Shown here: positions 27,846-35,899 of the stretch, one piece after another
Layout: each line of letters opens with the position of its first letter
Position numbering within the stretch: position 1 is the stretch's first letter
Source of the DNA: Flavobacteriales bacterium
Lineage (GTDB): Bacteria; Bacteroidota; Bacteroidia; Flavobacteriales_F; PHOS-HE28
Assembly (NCBI GenBank): GCA_023382455.1
Contig: JAHDVX010000002.1
Location: 62,001 to 126,000, forward strand
Reading direction: 5' to 3'
DNA length: 64,000 nt
The notes under the pieces: model-generated
Told to the model about the DNA's origin: nothing
Seen by the model: only the letters and a program-made list of their open reading frames with translations
The model's database searches: none
Position numbers and translations under genes: made by a program

Positions 27846-29495
27846 ATGTGGCCCCCTGAATTCACCCCCAAGGCATTCACCGAGCTCCGCCACGGCTACT
27901 CGGGCGCGCAGTTCCGCCGCGATGTGATGGCCGGCATCATCGTGGGCATCGTGGCGTTGCCGCTGGCCATCGCCTTTGCCATCGCCAGCGGCGTATCACC
28001 GGAGAAAGGGCTGATCACCGCCGTGGTGGCGGGCTTCGCCATCAGCGCTTTCGGCGGCAGCCGCGTGCAGATCGGCGGGCCCACGGGCGCCTTCATCGTC
28101 ATCGTGTACGCCATCGTGCAGAAGCACGGCGTGCAAGGCCTCACCATCGCCACCTTCCTGGCGGGCTTCATCATCATGCTGATGGGCTTGCTGCGCCTGG
28201 GCGCCTTGCTGCGCTATTTCCCGCACACGCTCATCGTGGGCTTCACCTCGGGCATCGCGGTGATCATCTTCTCGGCCCAGATAAACGATTTCTTCGGGCT
28301 GGGGCTGAAGGACGTGCCCTCGGGCTTCGTGGAGAAATGGGCCCTGTACCTCCGGTCGGCGGCAGCGATCGATCCCTTGGCAATGGCCATCGCGGTGGGC
28401 ACGGTGCTGGTGATGGTGCTGATGCCGCGCCTGACCAAAAAGGTGCCCGGCTCCATCGTGGCGATCATCATCGGTACCCTTGCAGCCAGTTGGCTGCACC
28501 TGCCCGTGGAGACGATCGGCACACGCTTCGGCTCCATCCCCTCCACCCTGCCGATGCCGCAGTTCTACGCGGTGGACCTGGGCACCATCAAGGACTTGCT
28601 GCAGCCCGCGTTGGCCATCGCCCTGCTGGGCGGCATCGAGTCGTTGCTTTCGGCCGTGGTGTCGGACGGCATGATCGGCGGGCAGCACCGCAGCAACATG
28701 GAACTGGTGGCGCAGGGCGGGGCCAACGTGCTCTCGGCCATGTTCGGCGGCATACCGGCCACCGGCGCCATCGCGCGCACGGCCACCAACGTGAAGAGCG
28801 GCGGGCGCAGCCCCGTGGCCGGCATGGTGCACGCCCTCACCCTGCTGGTGATCATGCTGGTGGCGGCGCCGTTGGCGGAGCACATCCCCATGGCCTGCCT
28901 GGCCGGCGTGCTGGTGATGGTGGCCTGGAACATGAGCGAGGCCCACGCCTTCATCACCGTGTTCAAGACCAACCGCTACGACCGCGCGGTACTGCTCACC
29001 ACCTTCCTGCTCACCGTGGTCTTCGACCTGGTGATCGCCATCGAGATCGGCATGGTGCTGGCCGCCTTCCTGTTCATGAAGCGCATGGCCGACACGGTGC
29101 AGCTGGCCGAGGTGGCGCCGGAACAACCCGGCGATGACGCGGGCATGGCCGCGCGACAAGGCATACCCGAGGGCGTGCTGGTGTACGAGATCAACGGGCC
29201 GCTCTTCTTCGGCGCCGCCCAGATGTTCGCCTCCACGCTGCGCAAGATCGGCGACAAGCACAAGGTGCTCATCCTGCAAATGCGGAACGTGCCGCTGATC
29301 GACGCCACGGGCCTGCACCGCATCCGCGACATCGTGGACACGATGCGGCGGCGGAATGTGCAGGTGCTGATCGCCGGTACCAACGATCAGGTGGGCCGGG
29401 AAATGGTCGAGGCCGGGATCCTTGATCCACGATCGATGTATGCTTCCTTGGAGGATGCGGTGCGCGCACTCAAGGCCGTGACCGTGAAAGCGTAG
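27846..29495 (+). CDS. SulP-family inorganic anion transporter with STAS domain
   Basis: The 549-residue protein has the SulP membrane core of 10-14 helices ([37 protein letters not shown]). A cytosolic STAS domain of about 110 residues follows ([15 protein letters not shown], then [19 protein letters not shown]). SulP members move sulfate, bicarbonate or other anions. The sequence alone does not settle the substrate. It starts 22 bp after the thiolase stop and probably shares its transcript. Confidence 0.9.
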   Translation: MWPPEFTPKAFTELRHGYSGAQFRRDVMAGIIVGIVALPLAIAFAIASGVSPEKGLITAVVAGFAISAFGGSRVQIGGPTGAFIVIVYAIVQKHGVQGLTIATFLAGFIIMLMGLLRLGALLRYFPHTLIVGFTSGIAVIIFSAQINDFFGLGLKDVPSGFVEKWALYLRSAAAIDPLAMAIAVGTVLVMVLMPRLTKKVPGSIVAIIIGTLAASWLHLPVETIGTRFGSIPSTLPMPQFYAVDLGTIKDLLQPALAIALLGGIESLLSAVVSDGMIGGQHRSNMELVAQGGANVLSAMFGGIPATGAIARTATNVKSGGRSPVAGMVHALTLLVIMLVAAPLAEHIPMACLAGVLVMVAWNMSEAHAFITVFKTNRYDRAVLLTTFLLTVVFDLVIAIEIGMVLAAFLFMKRMADTVQLAEVAPEQPGDDAGMAARQGIPEGVLVYEINGPLFFGAAQMFASTLRKIGDKHKVLILQMRNVPLIDATGLHRIRDIVDTMRRRNVQVLIAGTNDQVGREMVEAGILDPRSMYASLEDAVRALKAVTVKA

Positions 29496-29516
29496 GTCCA
29501 AGTGATCCCGATCAGG

Positions 29517-30062
29517 TCAGGATCGCAGCGGAAAGCTGCGCACGTGCGCGTACCGCTCCCCGGGTCGCAGCAAGCGTTTCATCAGCACCACCTCGGAAAC
29601 GGATCCCTCAGCGGAGAGATCATGCGGTGCGAGCATGTCCCAAGCCCTTGCGAACTGCTCGGGTTTCAATCCCGCGGCGATGGTGAGGTGCGGATGGTCG
29701 GTTTCGCGAAGGGCAGGACCCAGCGCCTTCTGCTGGCGTAGTGCAGTAACGACGGGTGTGCGCACCACCGAGATGGTCTCCTTCTCCACCGGATCGATGT
29801 AGATGGTGCGCTTGTCGGGGAAATGCGTGATGCCTTCGTAGCGCAAGGCGAAGCCGTGCTGTCCGTTCACGCCTTGGTCAATGGCCTCGCAGATCGATGC
29901 TTCACACGCCGCTGGCAGATCGGCAATGAAGAGCGTGATGTGCGGCAGGAGATACCGTCCGCTGAAGGAACCGATGCGGGCGTGGAGTTGATCACGCAAC
30001 CGGTCCACTGCTGCCGATAATTCCTGTGGGGGAAGGATGGTGAGGAGGAAGCGGTGCAGCAT
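29517..30062 (-). CDS. 2H phosphoesterase / 2'-5' RNA ligase family protein
   Basis: The 181-residue protein has the two HxT motifs that define the family, HITLFI and HLTIAA, about 80 residues apart, within a duplicated alpha/beta fold. Members hydrolyse cyclic phosphodiesters in RNA or nucleotides. The precise substrate cannot be told. It converges with the SulP gene, with only 21 bp between stops. Confidence 0.85.
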   Translation of the reverse strand: MLHRFLLTILPPQELSAAVDRLRDQLHARIGSFSGRYLLPHITLFIADLPAACEASICEAIDQGVNGQHGFALRYEGITHFPDKRTIYIDPVEKETISVVRTPVVTALRQQKALGPALRETDHPHLTIAAGLKPEQFARAWDMLAPHDLSAEGSVSEVVLMKRLLRPGERYAHVRSFPLRS

Positions 30063-30345
30063 GGTTCAGGGGGCCGGATATCCGTGAATATCCGCAAATA
30101 CCCGCAACGTATCCGAAAACCGGGATGCCGCGTGAGGGGCAGGAGCGGCGGCCTGCCGATGGTGCGCCGCTGGTGCGGCGCGTGCGAGGAGGCTGCGACG
30201 CAGGAGCAGACCCCGGAGCCGCCCCCGCACCCGGCGCAACGAGGCAGCCACAGCGGATGACCCGACCCGTGCGCGGGCCCGTGCGCGGCAAGGGGCACGC
30301 CCGCCATCGGCTGCGCTCGGGCTGATGCGTGCCAATCGTCATTTT
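30063..30345. other. GC-rich intergenic region without recognised gene
   Basis: This divergent intergenic stretch lies between the 2H phosphoesterase and the acyl-CoA dehydrogenase operator. It contains several GC-rich inverted repeats (for example around 30163-30187) but no codon-biased frame. Short open frames in it lack protein character. I see no RNA gene. Confidence 0.4.
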
Positions 30346-30361
30346 GTTATGCACGCATACC
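30346..30361. promoter_or_regulatory. MarR-type operator upstream of acyl-CoA dehydrogenase (site 2)
   Basis: GTTATGCACGCATACC differs from site 1 (20633-20648) at one base. Its centre lies 16.5 bp from the first base of the -7 box at 30370-30377, exactly as at marR. This places it over the -33 region, fitting repression. Confidence 0.75.
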
Positions 30362-30369
30362 TTTTTTAT

Positions 30370-30377
30370 TACCTTTG
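30370..30377 (+). promoter_or_regulatory. -7 promoter box of acyl-CoA dehydrogenase
   Basis: TACCTTTG matches TAnnTTTG exactly and follows a T-rich run right after operator site 2, 49 bp before the ATG. Confidence 0.6.
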
Positions 30378-30426
30378 ACTGAACAACGCATCCGTTCCAT
30401 CGTTGAACCTTGCAGTACCGGAACCC

Positions 30427-32235
30427 ATGAGCACTGAAACGAAGAAAGCCCTGCAGGGCGGCGAATTCCTGATCCGCGAGAGCGCACCGGAGGACATCTT
30501 CATCCCCGAGGAATTCAACGAGGAGCAACGCATGATCGCGCAGACCTGCACGGAGTTCCTGGAGCAGCACGTGTGGTCACAGCTGGACGCGATCGATGCA
30601 CAACAGGAAGGGCTGATGCCCTCAGTGTTGGGCAAGGCGGGGGAACTGGGCCTGTTGGGCATCTCGATCCCCGAGCAGTACGGCGGCTACGGCAAGGATT
30701 TCGTGACGGGCATGCTGGTGACGGAGAAGACCGGCGCGGGGCACAGTTTCAGCGTAGCCATCGCGGCGCACACCGGCATCGGCACCCTACCCACCCTGTA
30801 CTACGGCAATGATGCGCAGCGGGCCAAGTACATTCCCAAGCTGGCCAGCGGCGAATGGAAGGCGTGCTACTGCCTGACCGAGCCGGGCAGCGGCAGCGAC
30901 GCCAACAGCGGCAAGACCAAGGCGGTGCTCTCACCCGACGGCAAGCATTACCTGCTCACCGGGCAGAAGATGTGGATCACCAACGCGGGCTTCGCGGACG
31001 TGTTCACCGTGTTCGCGAAGATCCACGACCCGAAGACCGGCGAGGCGGACGAGAACCTCAGCGCCTTCATCGTGGAGAAGGGCTTCAGCGGCATCACGCT
31101 AAACCCCGAGGAACACAAGATGGGGATCAAGGGCAGCAGCACGCGGCAGGTGTTCTTCAACGATTGCCCGGTGCCGGTGGAGAACCTGCTGAGCGAGCGC
31201 GGCAACGGCTTCAAGATCGCCGTGAACATCCTGAACATCGGGCGGATCAAGCTGGCGGGTGGCACGGTGGGCGGCTCGAAGGCCGTGGTGGACCACTGCG
31301 TGCAGTACGCCAACGAGCGGCAGCAGTTCGGGCGGCCGATCAGCTCCTTCGGGGCCATCCGCCAAAAACTGGCCGACCAAGCGATCAACTGCTACGTGGT
31401 GGAAAGTGCCATCTATCGGTGCAGCCATGACATGGAGAACAAGATCCAAGAGCTGAAGGCCGCCGGTGCCGACCATGCGCAGGCCCTGCTGAAGGGCGTG
31501 GAGCAGTTTGCCGCCGAGGCCGCGATCCTGAAGGTGGCCGGCAGCGAATGCCTGGACTACGTGGTGGACGAAGGCGTGCAGATCTACGGCGGCATGGGCT
31601 ACAGCGCGGAAAGCCCCGTGGAGCGCGCCTACCGCGACAGCAGGATCAACCGGATCTTCGAAGGCACGAACGAGATCAACCGTATGCTCACGGTGGACAT
31701 GCTGCTGAAGCGCGCGTTGAAGGGCCAGCTGGACCTGCTGGGGCCGGCGCAGGCCGTGGCCGAGGAACTGATGGGCATCCCGGAGATGCCGGAGCCGGAC
31801 GACAGCCTGCTGGCCGATGAGAAGCGCATGGTGGCCAACTTCAAGAAGGCCGTGCTGATGACCGCCGGCGGGGCCGCAAAGACGCTGGGCATGGAGCTGG
31901 CCAAGCACCAGGAAACGCTGATGCACATCGCCGACATGGTGATCGATACCTACCTGGCGGAGAGCGTGCTGCTGCGGACCCTGAAGCTGGCGGGCATGAA
32001 AGGCGCCGACCAGGTGAAGGAGCAGGTGGCCATGTGCCAACTGTACATCCACGAGGCCGCCGACCGCATCCACAAATACGCCAAGGAGGCCGTGAACAAC
32101 TTCGCGGAGGGCGATGAGCAGCGCGCCATGCTGATGGGCGCCAAGCGCTTCGCCAAGAACACGCCGCTGAACACGGCCGAGCTGCGGAAGGCGATCGCCA
32201 AGAAGATGATCGCGGAGGGGAAATACTGCTACTGA
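30427..32235 (+). CDS. Acyl-CoA dehydrogenase, VLCAD-like
   Basis: The 602-residue flavoenzyme catalyses the first step of beta-oxidation. Seen are the FAD/substrate signature (CYCLTEPGSGSDANS), KMWITNAGFADVF, and the catalytic Glu region RINRIFEGTNEINRML. A C-terminal extension of about 170 residues is typical of the long-chain type used in Bacteroidota. The ATG at 30427 is preferred over an upstream TTG. It has its own operator and promoter and is displaced from the thiolase by two unrelated genes. Confidence 0.94.
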   Translation: MSTETKKALQGGEFLIRESAPEDIFIPEEFNEEQRMIAQTCTEFLEQHVWSQLDAIDAQQEGLMPSVLGKAGELGLLGISIPEQYGGYGKDFVTGMLVTEKTGAGHSFSVAIAAHTGIGTLPTLYYGNDAQRAKYIPKLASGEWKACYCLTEPGSGSDANSGKTKAVLSPDGKHYLLTGQKMWITNAGFADVFTVFAKIHDPKTGEADENLSAFIVEKGFSGITLNPEEHKMGIKGSSTRQVFFNDCPVPVENLLSERGNGFKIAVNILNIGRIKLAGGTVGGSKAVVDHCVQYANERQQFGRPISSFGAIRQKLADQAINCYVVESAIYRCSHDMENKIQELKAAGADHAQALLKGVEQFAAEAAILKVAGSECLDYVVDEGVQIYGGMGYSAESPVERAYRDSRINRIFEGTNEINRMLTVDMLLKRALKGQLDLLGPAQAVAEELMGIPEMPEPDDSLLADEKRMVANFKKAVLMTAGGAAKTLGMELAKHQETLMHIADMVIDTYLAESVLLRTLKLAGMKGADQVKEQVAMCQLYIHEAADRIHKYAKEAVNNFAEGDEQRAMLMGAKRFAKNTPLNTAELRKAIAKKMIAEGKYCY

Positions 32236-32544
32236 GGAGCGGGCAGCGGAAGCGCCGGGCAGGGGATCGCAGTCGTTCCTCCCGCTGCAACCGAAGGCCG
32301 GCACCGGGGTGCCCCGGTGCTTAGCGCGCATCTCATGAAAGCCCTTCGGGCTGCGCTCGGGTCTTTCACTCCCATGCGTCGTTGTCGAAGACCTCACAGA
32401 GCACCCGACCATGCCCGGTTTCGACGCCTGACCTGGTCGCGAAATACCTCTCGCTTTTGAGATGCGCTCCAGTGCCCCCTAACTAAGGTTCTATTGTACG
32501 TGTCGCACCGGCGGTCTTGCTTCGCCCCAAGCAAAACCCATCGA
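32236..32544. other. Intergenic region with one hairpin
   Basis: About 309 bp hold no codon-biased frame. A GC stem (GCACCGGG 32301-32308 with CCCGGTGC 32313-32320) lies 66 bp after the acyl-CoA dehydrogenase stop. It may terminate transcription, but no T run follows. No clear promoter box for the next gene was found. Confidence 0.4.
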
Positions 32545-34413
32545 ATGCGTCACCTTCACCCGGTACTGGCCACGGCCCTCACCCTCCTGCTTCATCCCGG
32601 AAATGCCAAAGCCCTAGGCTTCCAATGGTCCACCACAGGTGGGGCTGCAGGTATCAGCAACTCCTACATGGGAGCCATGGACATCGCCAGGGATCCCGCA
32701 GGCGATCTGTACCTCTTCAACGATGCGAACACTGCCCAGCAATGCCAGGGGGATACGGTGCAGCCTTTGGGCGGAGGCGGAAGCCTGAACACCTTCATCC
32801 ACAAGTTCGACGCCGACGGCATCCTCCAATGGATCCGCCCGATCGGCCCGTTCTTCCAGCCTTTCAGCATCGAATGTGACGACGCGGGCAGTATCTACCT
32901 GCTGGGCCGAACGCTCACAAGCGACATCCTCTTGGCGGACACGGTCCTGAGCGTGACGGCGAACCGGAACCACCTGCTGAAGTTCGCCCCCAACGGGGAC
33001 CTGATCTGGCACCACGACACCGGCATGCCGTTGACCGGGGGAGTGGGCCGAACGACCCTCCTGCATCACGCGGCCGGCCGGCTCTATTTCCAAAGCGGCA
33101 ACCTGTCCATGGCCTGCATCGACACGTCCGGCGCTCCGGTCGGAACGCTCACGGCGACCAGCTACGTGCCGCAGACCGCATTCCAGAACCTGTGGTTCAA
33201 GAGCGCGGTGAGCCAGAGCAATGGGGATCTGGTAGTGGCCGGGGAGCACCGGGGGGAACTGGCGTTCGGCACGAACCCAAGCCTGCCGGGCGACCCCAAT
33301 GCTGCCGCACTGAACCACTACTTCTTCCTGCGCCTGGGCCCTGAGCTCGACACGATCCATTGGTTCACCTCACACGGCAGCTTCCTCGATCGGTATGAAT
33401 ATGACATCCCCTTGATCCGTGATGGCGCGGACCAGGTCTACGCCGCGGTCACCCTGAACGCGAACACCCCGATCACCTTCGGACCGGACCAGATCACCAA
33501 CACCTTGGTCAATGGCTTGGACGCGATCGTGAAGATGGATGCCAACGGCAGCCCGCTCTGGATGCGTGCCCTGCCTAACACCTCGAACAGCGCGTATGCC
33601 TTCGCCCTCACGTGGAAGGACGATGACAGCGGCCTTCTGGCCTGCGGGGAGTTCACCACGGACATCACCTTCGGGAACATCACCCTAACACCGGGGAACA
33701 CCGGCAGGGGGTTCATCGCTGAGGTGGCGCCCGATGGCACCTTCGTCACGGGCTATGCAAGCGGAACACCCGGCACCCCGCCCGGCCCGGTACAGAGCTG
33801 GGGGCAGGCATTGGCCTCCAACGGAGGTGGGGAATATCTCATCACCGGCTTCCTGAACACCCTTTCGAACTGGGAACTGAGCTGCACGCCAGTTGCCCCG
33901 GATCAAGGTTTCTTCCTTGGCTCCTTCACCGCCGTTCCAGACAGCGTGCCCACACCGACCATCACGCAGTCCGGCGACTCCCTGATCGCCACGCCGGCCT
34001 TCGGGGGTGAGATCCAATGGTTCCTTGACGGCGCACCGATCACGGGGGCCACGGGGAACAGTATCGCCATCCCGGCCAACGGGAGCTACAGCGTCACGTA
34101 CACCAGCACCACCGGCTGCACCGGTACTGCCGCCTCCAGCAGCTTCTCGGTGACCACCATGGGTCTGGGCGTGCCCAATGGCTCCTCGACCGTGGACCTG
34201 ATGCCCAACCCGACCGAAGGGCCGTTCCGTATCACCGGCCTCACGGAAGGCTCGATCGTCCGGCTGGTCGATGCCACCGGGCGCACCCTCCTGTCCCGTC
34301 GAAGCCACGGCGGATCGCTCGAGCTGGACCTGAGCCACCTTCCCAATGGGCCGTATTTGGTGCGCATCGGATCGGCGGATGCCGTCCATACGCTCCGTAT
34401 GCTCAAGCAGTAA
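32545..34413 (+). CDS. T9SS-secreted protein with SBBP-like beta-propeller repeats
   Basis: The 622-residue protein has a signal peptide (VLATALTLLLHPGNAKA) from the ATG at 32545. Spaced repeats of the SBBP type follow (FIHKFDADGILQWIRP, LLKFAPNGDLIW, IVKMDANGSPLWMRAL). Then come an Ig-like segment (GEIQWFLDGAPITGATG) and a C-terminal type A sorting domain (LMPNPTEGPFRITG...LPNGPYLVRI). It should be exported by type IX secretion and shown on the surface or released. Ligand is unknown. It lies between the acyl-CoA dehydrogenase and a decayed copy of that gene's end. Confidence 0.85.
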   Translation: MRHLHPVLATALTLLLHPGNAKALGFQWSTTGGAAGISNSYMGAMDIARDPAGDLYLFNDANTAQQCQGDTVQPLGGGGSLNTFIHKFDADGILQWIRPIGPFFQPFSIECDDAGSIYLLGRTLTSDILLADTVLSVTANRNHLLKFAPNGDLIWHHDTGMPLTGGVGRTTLLHHAAGRLYFQSGNLSMACIDTSGAPVGTLTATSYVPQTAFQNLWFKSAVSQSNGDLVVAGEHRGELAFGTNPSLPGDPNAAALNHYFFLRLGPELDTIHWFTSHGSFLDRYEYDIPLIRDGADQVYAAVTLNANTPITFGPDQITNTLVNGLDAIVKMDANGSPLWMRALPNTSNSAYAFALTWKDDDSGLLACGEFTTDITFGNITLTPGNTGRGFIAEVAPDGTFVTGYASGTPGTPPGPVQSWGQALASNGGGEYLITGFLNTLSNWELSCTPVAPDQGFFLGSFTAVPDSVPTPTITQSGDSLIATPAFGGEIQWFLDGAPITGATGNSIAIPANGSYSVTYTSTTGCTGTAASSSFSVTTMGLGVPNGSSTVDLMPNPTEGPFRITGLTEGSIVRLVDATGRTLLSRRSHGGSLELDLSHLPNGPYLVRIGSADAVHTLRMLKQ

Positions 34414-34446
34414 GCGGCGCGGAGCGATCGGCACTTGCGGCCGCAC

Positions 34447-34541
34447 GCCAAGCGCGGGAGCGGGAACACGCCGCTGAACCAGGCCGCACTGCGATAGCTG
34501 GTGGCGAAGAAGATGATCGCGGAGGGGAAATACTGCTACTG
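34447..34541 (+). pseudogene. Decayed duplicate of the acyl-CoA dehydrogenase 3' end
   Basis: This segment repeats the last 31 or so codons of the gene ending at 32235. Identical blocks include GCCAAGCGC, AACACGCCGCTGAAC and AAGAAGATGATCGCGGAGGG, the last continuing without change through the stop codon. An in-frame TAG (in gcgatagctgg) and small deletions make it non-functional. It marks either a lost second acyl-CoA dehydrogenase gene or a duplication made when the T9SS gene entered. Confidence 0.75.
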
Positions 34542-34657
34542 AGCAGGTTCCCGGCAAGGCGATGGTCCTGTCCCCGAATGGGCAGGACCATCGCCCCTGT
34601 GCTGTCCGGGCCGGTCGGTCCCGAAGGAATGTGCACAGTCGGCACACAATTCTTTTT

Positions 34658-34695
34658 ACTAAACATTATTTAGTTGATATTATTTACTAATTTTG
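34658..34695 (+). promoter_or_regulatory. AT-rich promoter with overlapping inverted repeat
   Basis: ACTAAA (34658-34663) and TTTAGT (34669-34674) form a 6-5-6 inverted repeat. It abuts a TTG -33-like element at 34674-34676, which is followed 11 bp later by an exact -7 box TAATTTTG (34688-34695). The -33 spacing is shorter than usual. The ATG of the ATPase is 14 bp further. The high AT content stands out in this GC-rich genome. Confidence 0.55.
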
Positions 34696-34709
34696 ATCAA
34701 CTTCGCTGC

Positions 34710-35849
34710 ATGGCGCTCGACAATCCCTTCCCGGTGATCGGCTACCACGGCCCGGATTACTTCTGCGACCGGAAGCGGGAGACGGCCGCGATCGCCTCCG
34801 CCCTGCGCAACGGCCGCAACGTGGTGCTCCACAGCCCGCGGCGCTACGGCAAGACCGGTCTGGTCCGCCATACGTTCCGGCAGCTTGAAAAGGAGCGCGG
34901 CGCCCGGACCGTCCTCGCCGACATCTACGCCGCCCAGGACGCGCATGAGTTCAACACCATCCTGCTCAACACCGTCCACCAGGCGCTGAACCCCACACCG
35001 AAGCAGTTCCTCCGGAACGTGATGGCATGGTTCTCCGCGCTGCGGCCCGTGGTGACCGTGGACGAGCTGACCGGGCAGCCGAGCATCGGCCTGGAACGCG
35101 GCACCCCCCAGCGCGAGGCCGTCACCACCCGCGAGATCTTCAAGGTGCTGAACGGGCAGCGGCACACCATCTTCCTCGCCATCGACGAGTTCCAACAAGT
35201 GGCCCTGTTCAAGGATGTCCGCATGGACGCCGTGCTGCGCACCGAACTGCAGAACAGCCCCAAGGTGCATTGCATCTTCTCCGGAAGCCGCCGCCACCTG
35301 CTGCTGGACCTGTTCAACAACGCCAAGAACCCCTTCCACGGCAGCGCCGACCAACTGGAACTGGAGCGCATCGACCGGAAGACCTACGCCGCCTTCGCGG
35401 TGGCCCTGATGAAACGCCACAAGCGGACCCTGAAGCCGGAGGACGCGCTCTTCTGCTACGACATCTGCCGGGGCCATACCTACTACGTGCAGGCCCTGTT
35501 CAACCGGCTCTTCAGCGCCGCCCGGCAACTGGACCGGGACATCATCGTGCAGGTGCTGCTTGCCATCGTGCGCGAGCAGGACGCCATCATGGCCACGCTG
35601 CGCAGCGCGCTCACGAAGAACCAATGGGACCTGTTCGCCGCGATCTCCCGCGAGGGCGAGGTGGATACGCCCACGGGCGGCGCCTTCATCAAAAAGCACG
35701 ACCTCCCCTCCTCCGCCGCCCTGGTGCATGCCCTGCAGGCCCTGATCGACCGCGAGCTCGTGTACATCACGGCCTACGACGAACGCAACGGCAAGCCCGT
35801 CTACGCGCCCTACAACCCGTTCATGGCGGCGTGGTTCAAGTACCGGTGA
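34710..35849 (+). CDS. P-loop ATPase of the archaeal/STAND-like AAA family
   Basis: The 379-residue protein starts at the ATG at 34710. Its N-terminus carries a P-loop variant (LHSPRRYGKTGLVRH), a Walker B (TIFLAIDEFQQ), a sensor-1 Ser/Gly-Ser-Arg (CIFSGSRRHLL), and a C-terminal winged-helix-like region (NQWDLFAAISREGEVDTP). This is the architecture of ATPases found beside toxins, transposons and NTPase-linked defence genes, often as single genes. No partner is adjacent. Function is unknown. Confidence 0.8.
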   Translation: MALDNPFPVIGYHGPDYFCDRKRETAAIASALRNGRNVVLHSPRRYGKTGLVRHTFRQLEKERGARTVLADIYAAQDAHEFNTILLNTVHQALNPTPKQFLRNVMAWFSALRPVVTVDELTGQPSIGLERGTPQREAVTTREIFKVLNGQRHTIFLAIDEFQQVALFKDVRMDAVLRTELQNSPKVHCIFSGSRRHLLLDLFNNAKNPFHGSADQLELERIDRKTYAAFAVALMKRHKRTLKPEDALFCYDICRGHTYYVQALFNRLFSAARQLDRDIIVQVLLAIVREQDAIMATLRSALTKNQWDLFAAISREGEVDTPTGGAFIKKHDLPSSAALVHALQALIDRELVYITAYDERNGKPVYAPYNPFMAAWFKYR

Positions 35850-35887
35850 GGCCCCGTCCGTTCGGCGCGCACCGATCCCCCATCGCC

Positions 35888-35895
35888 TATCTTCG
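35888..35895 (+). promoter_or_regulatory. Putative -7 box directly before the glycosidase gene
   Basis: TATCTTCG ends 4 bp before the ATG at 35900, the same arrangement as at dnaX (10939). It suggests a leaderless transcript if used. Confidence 0.3.
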
Positions 35896-35899
35896 GGGA

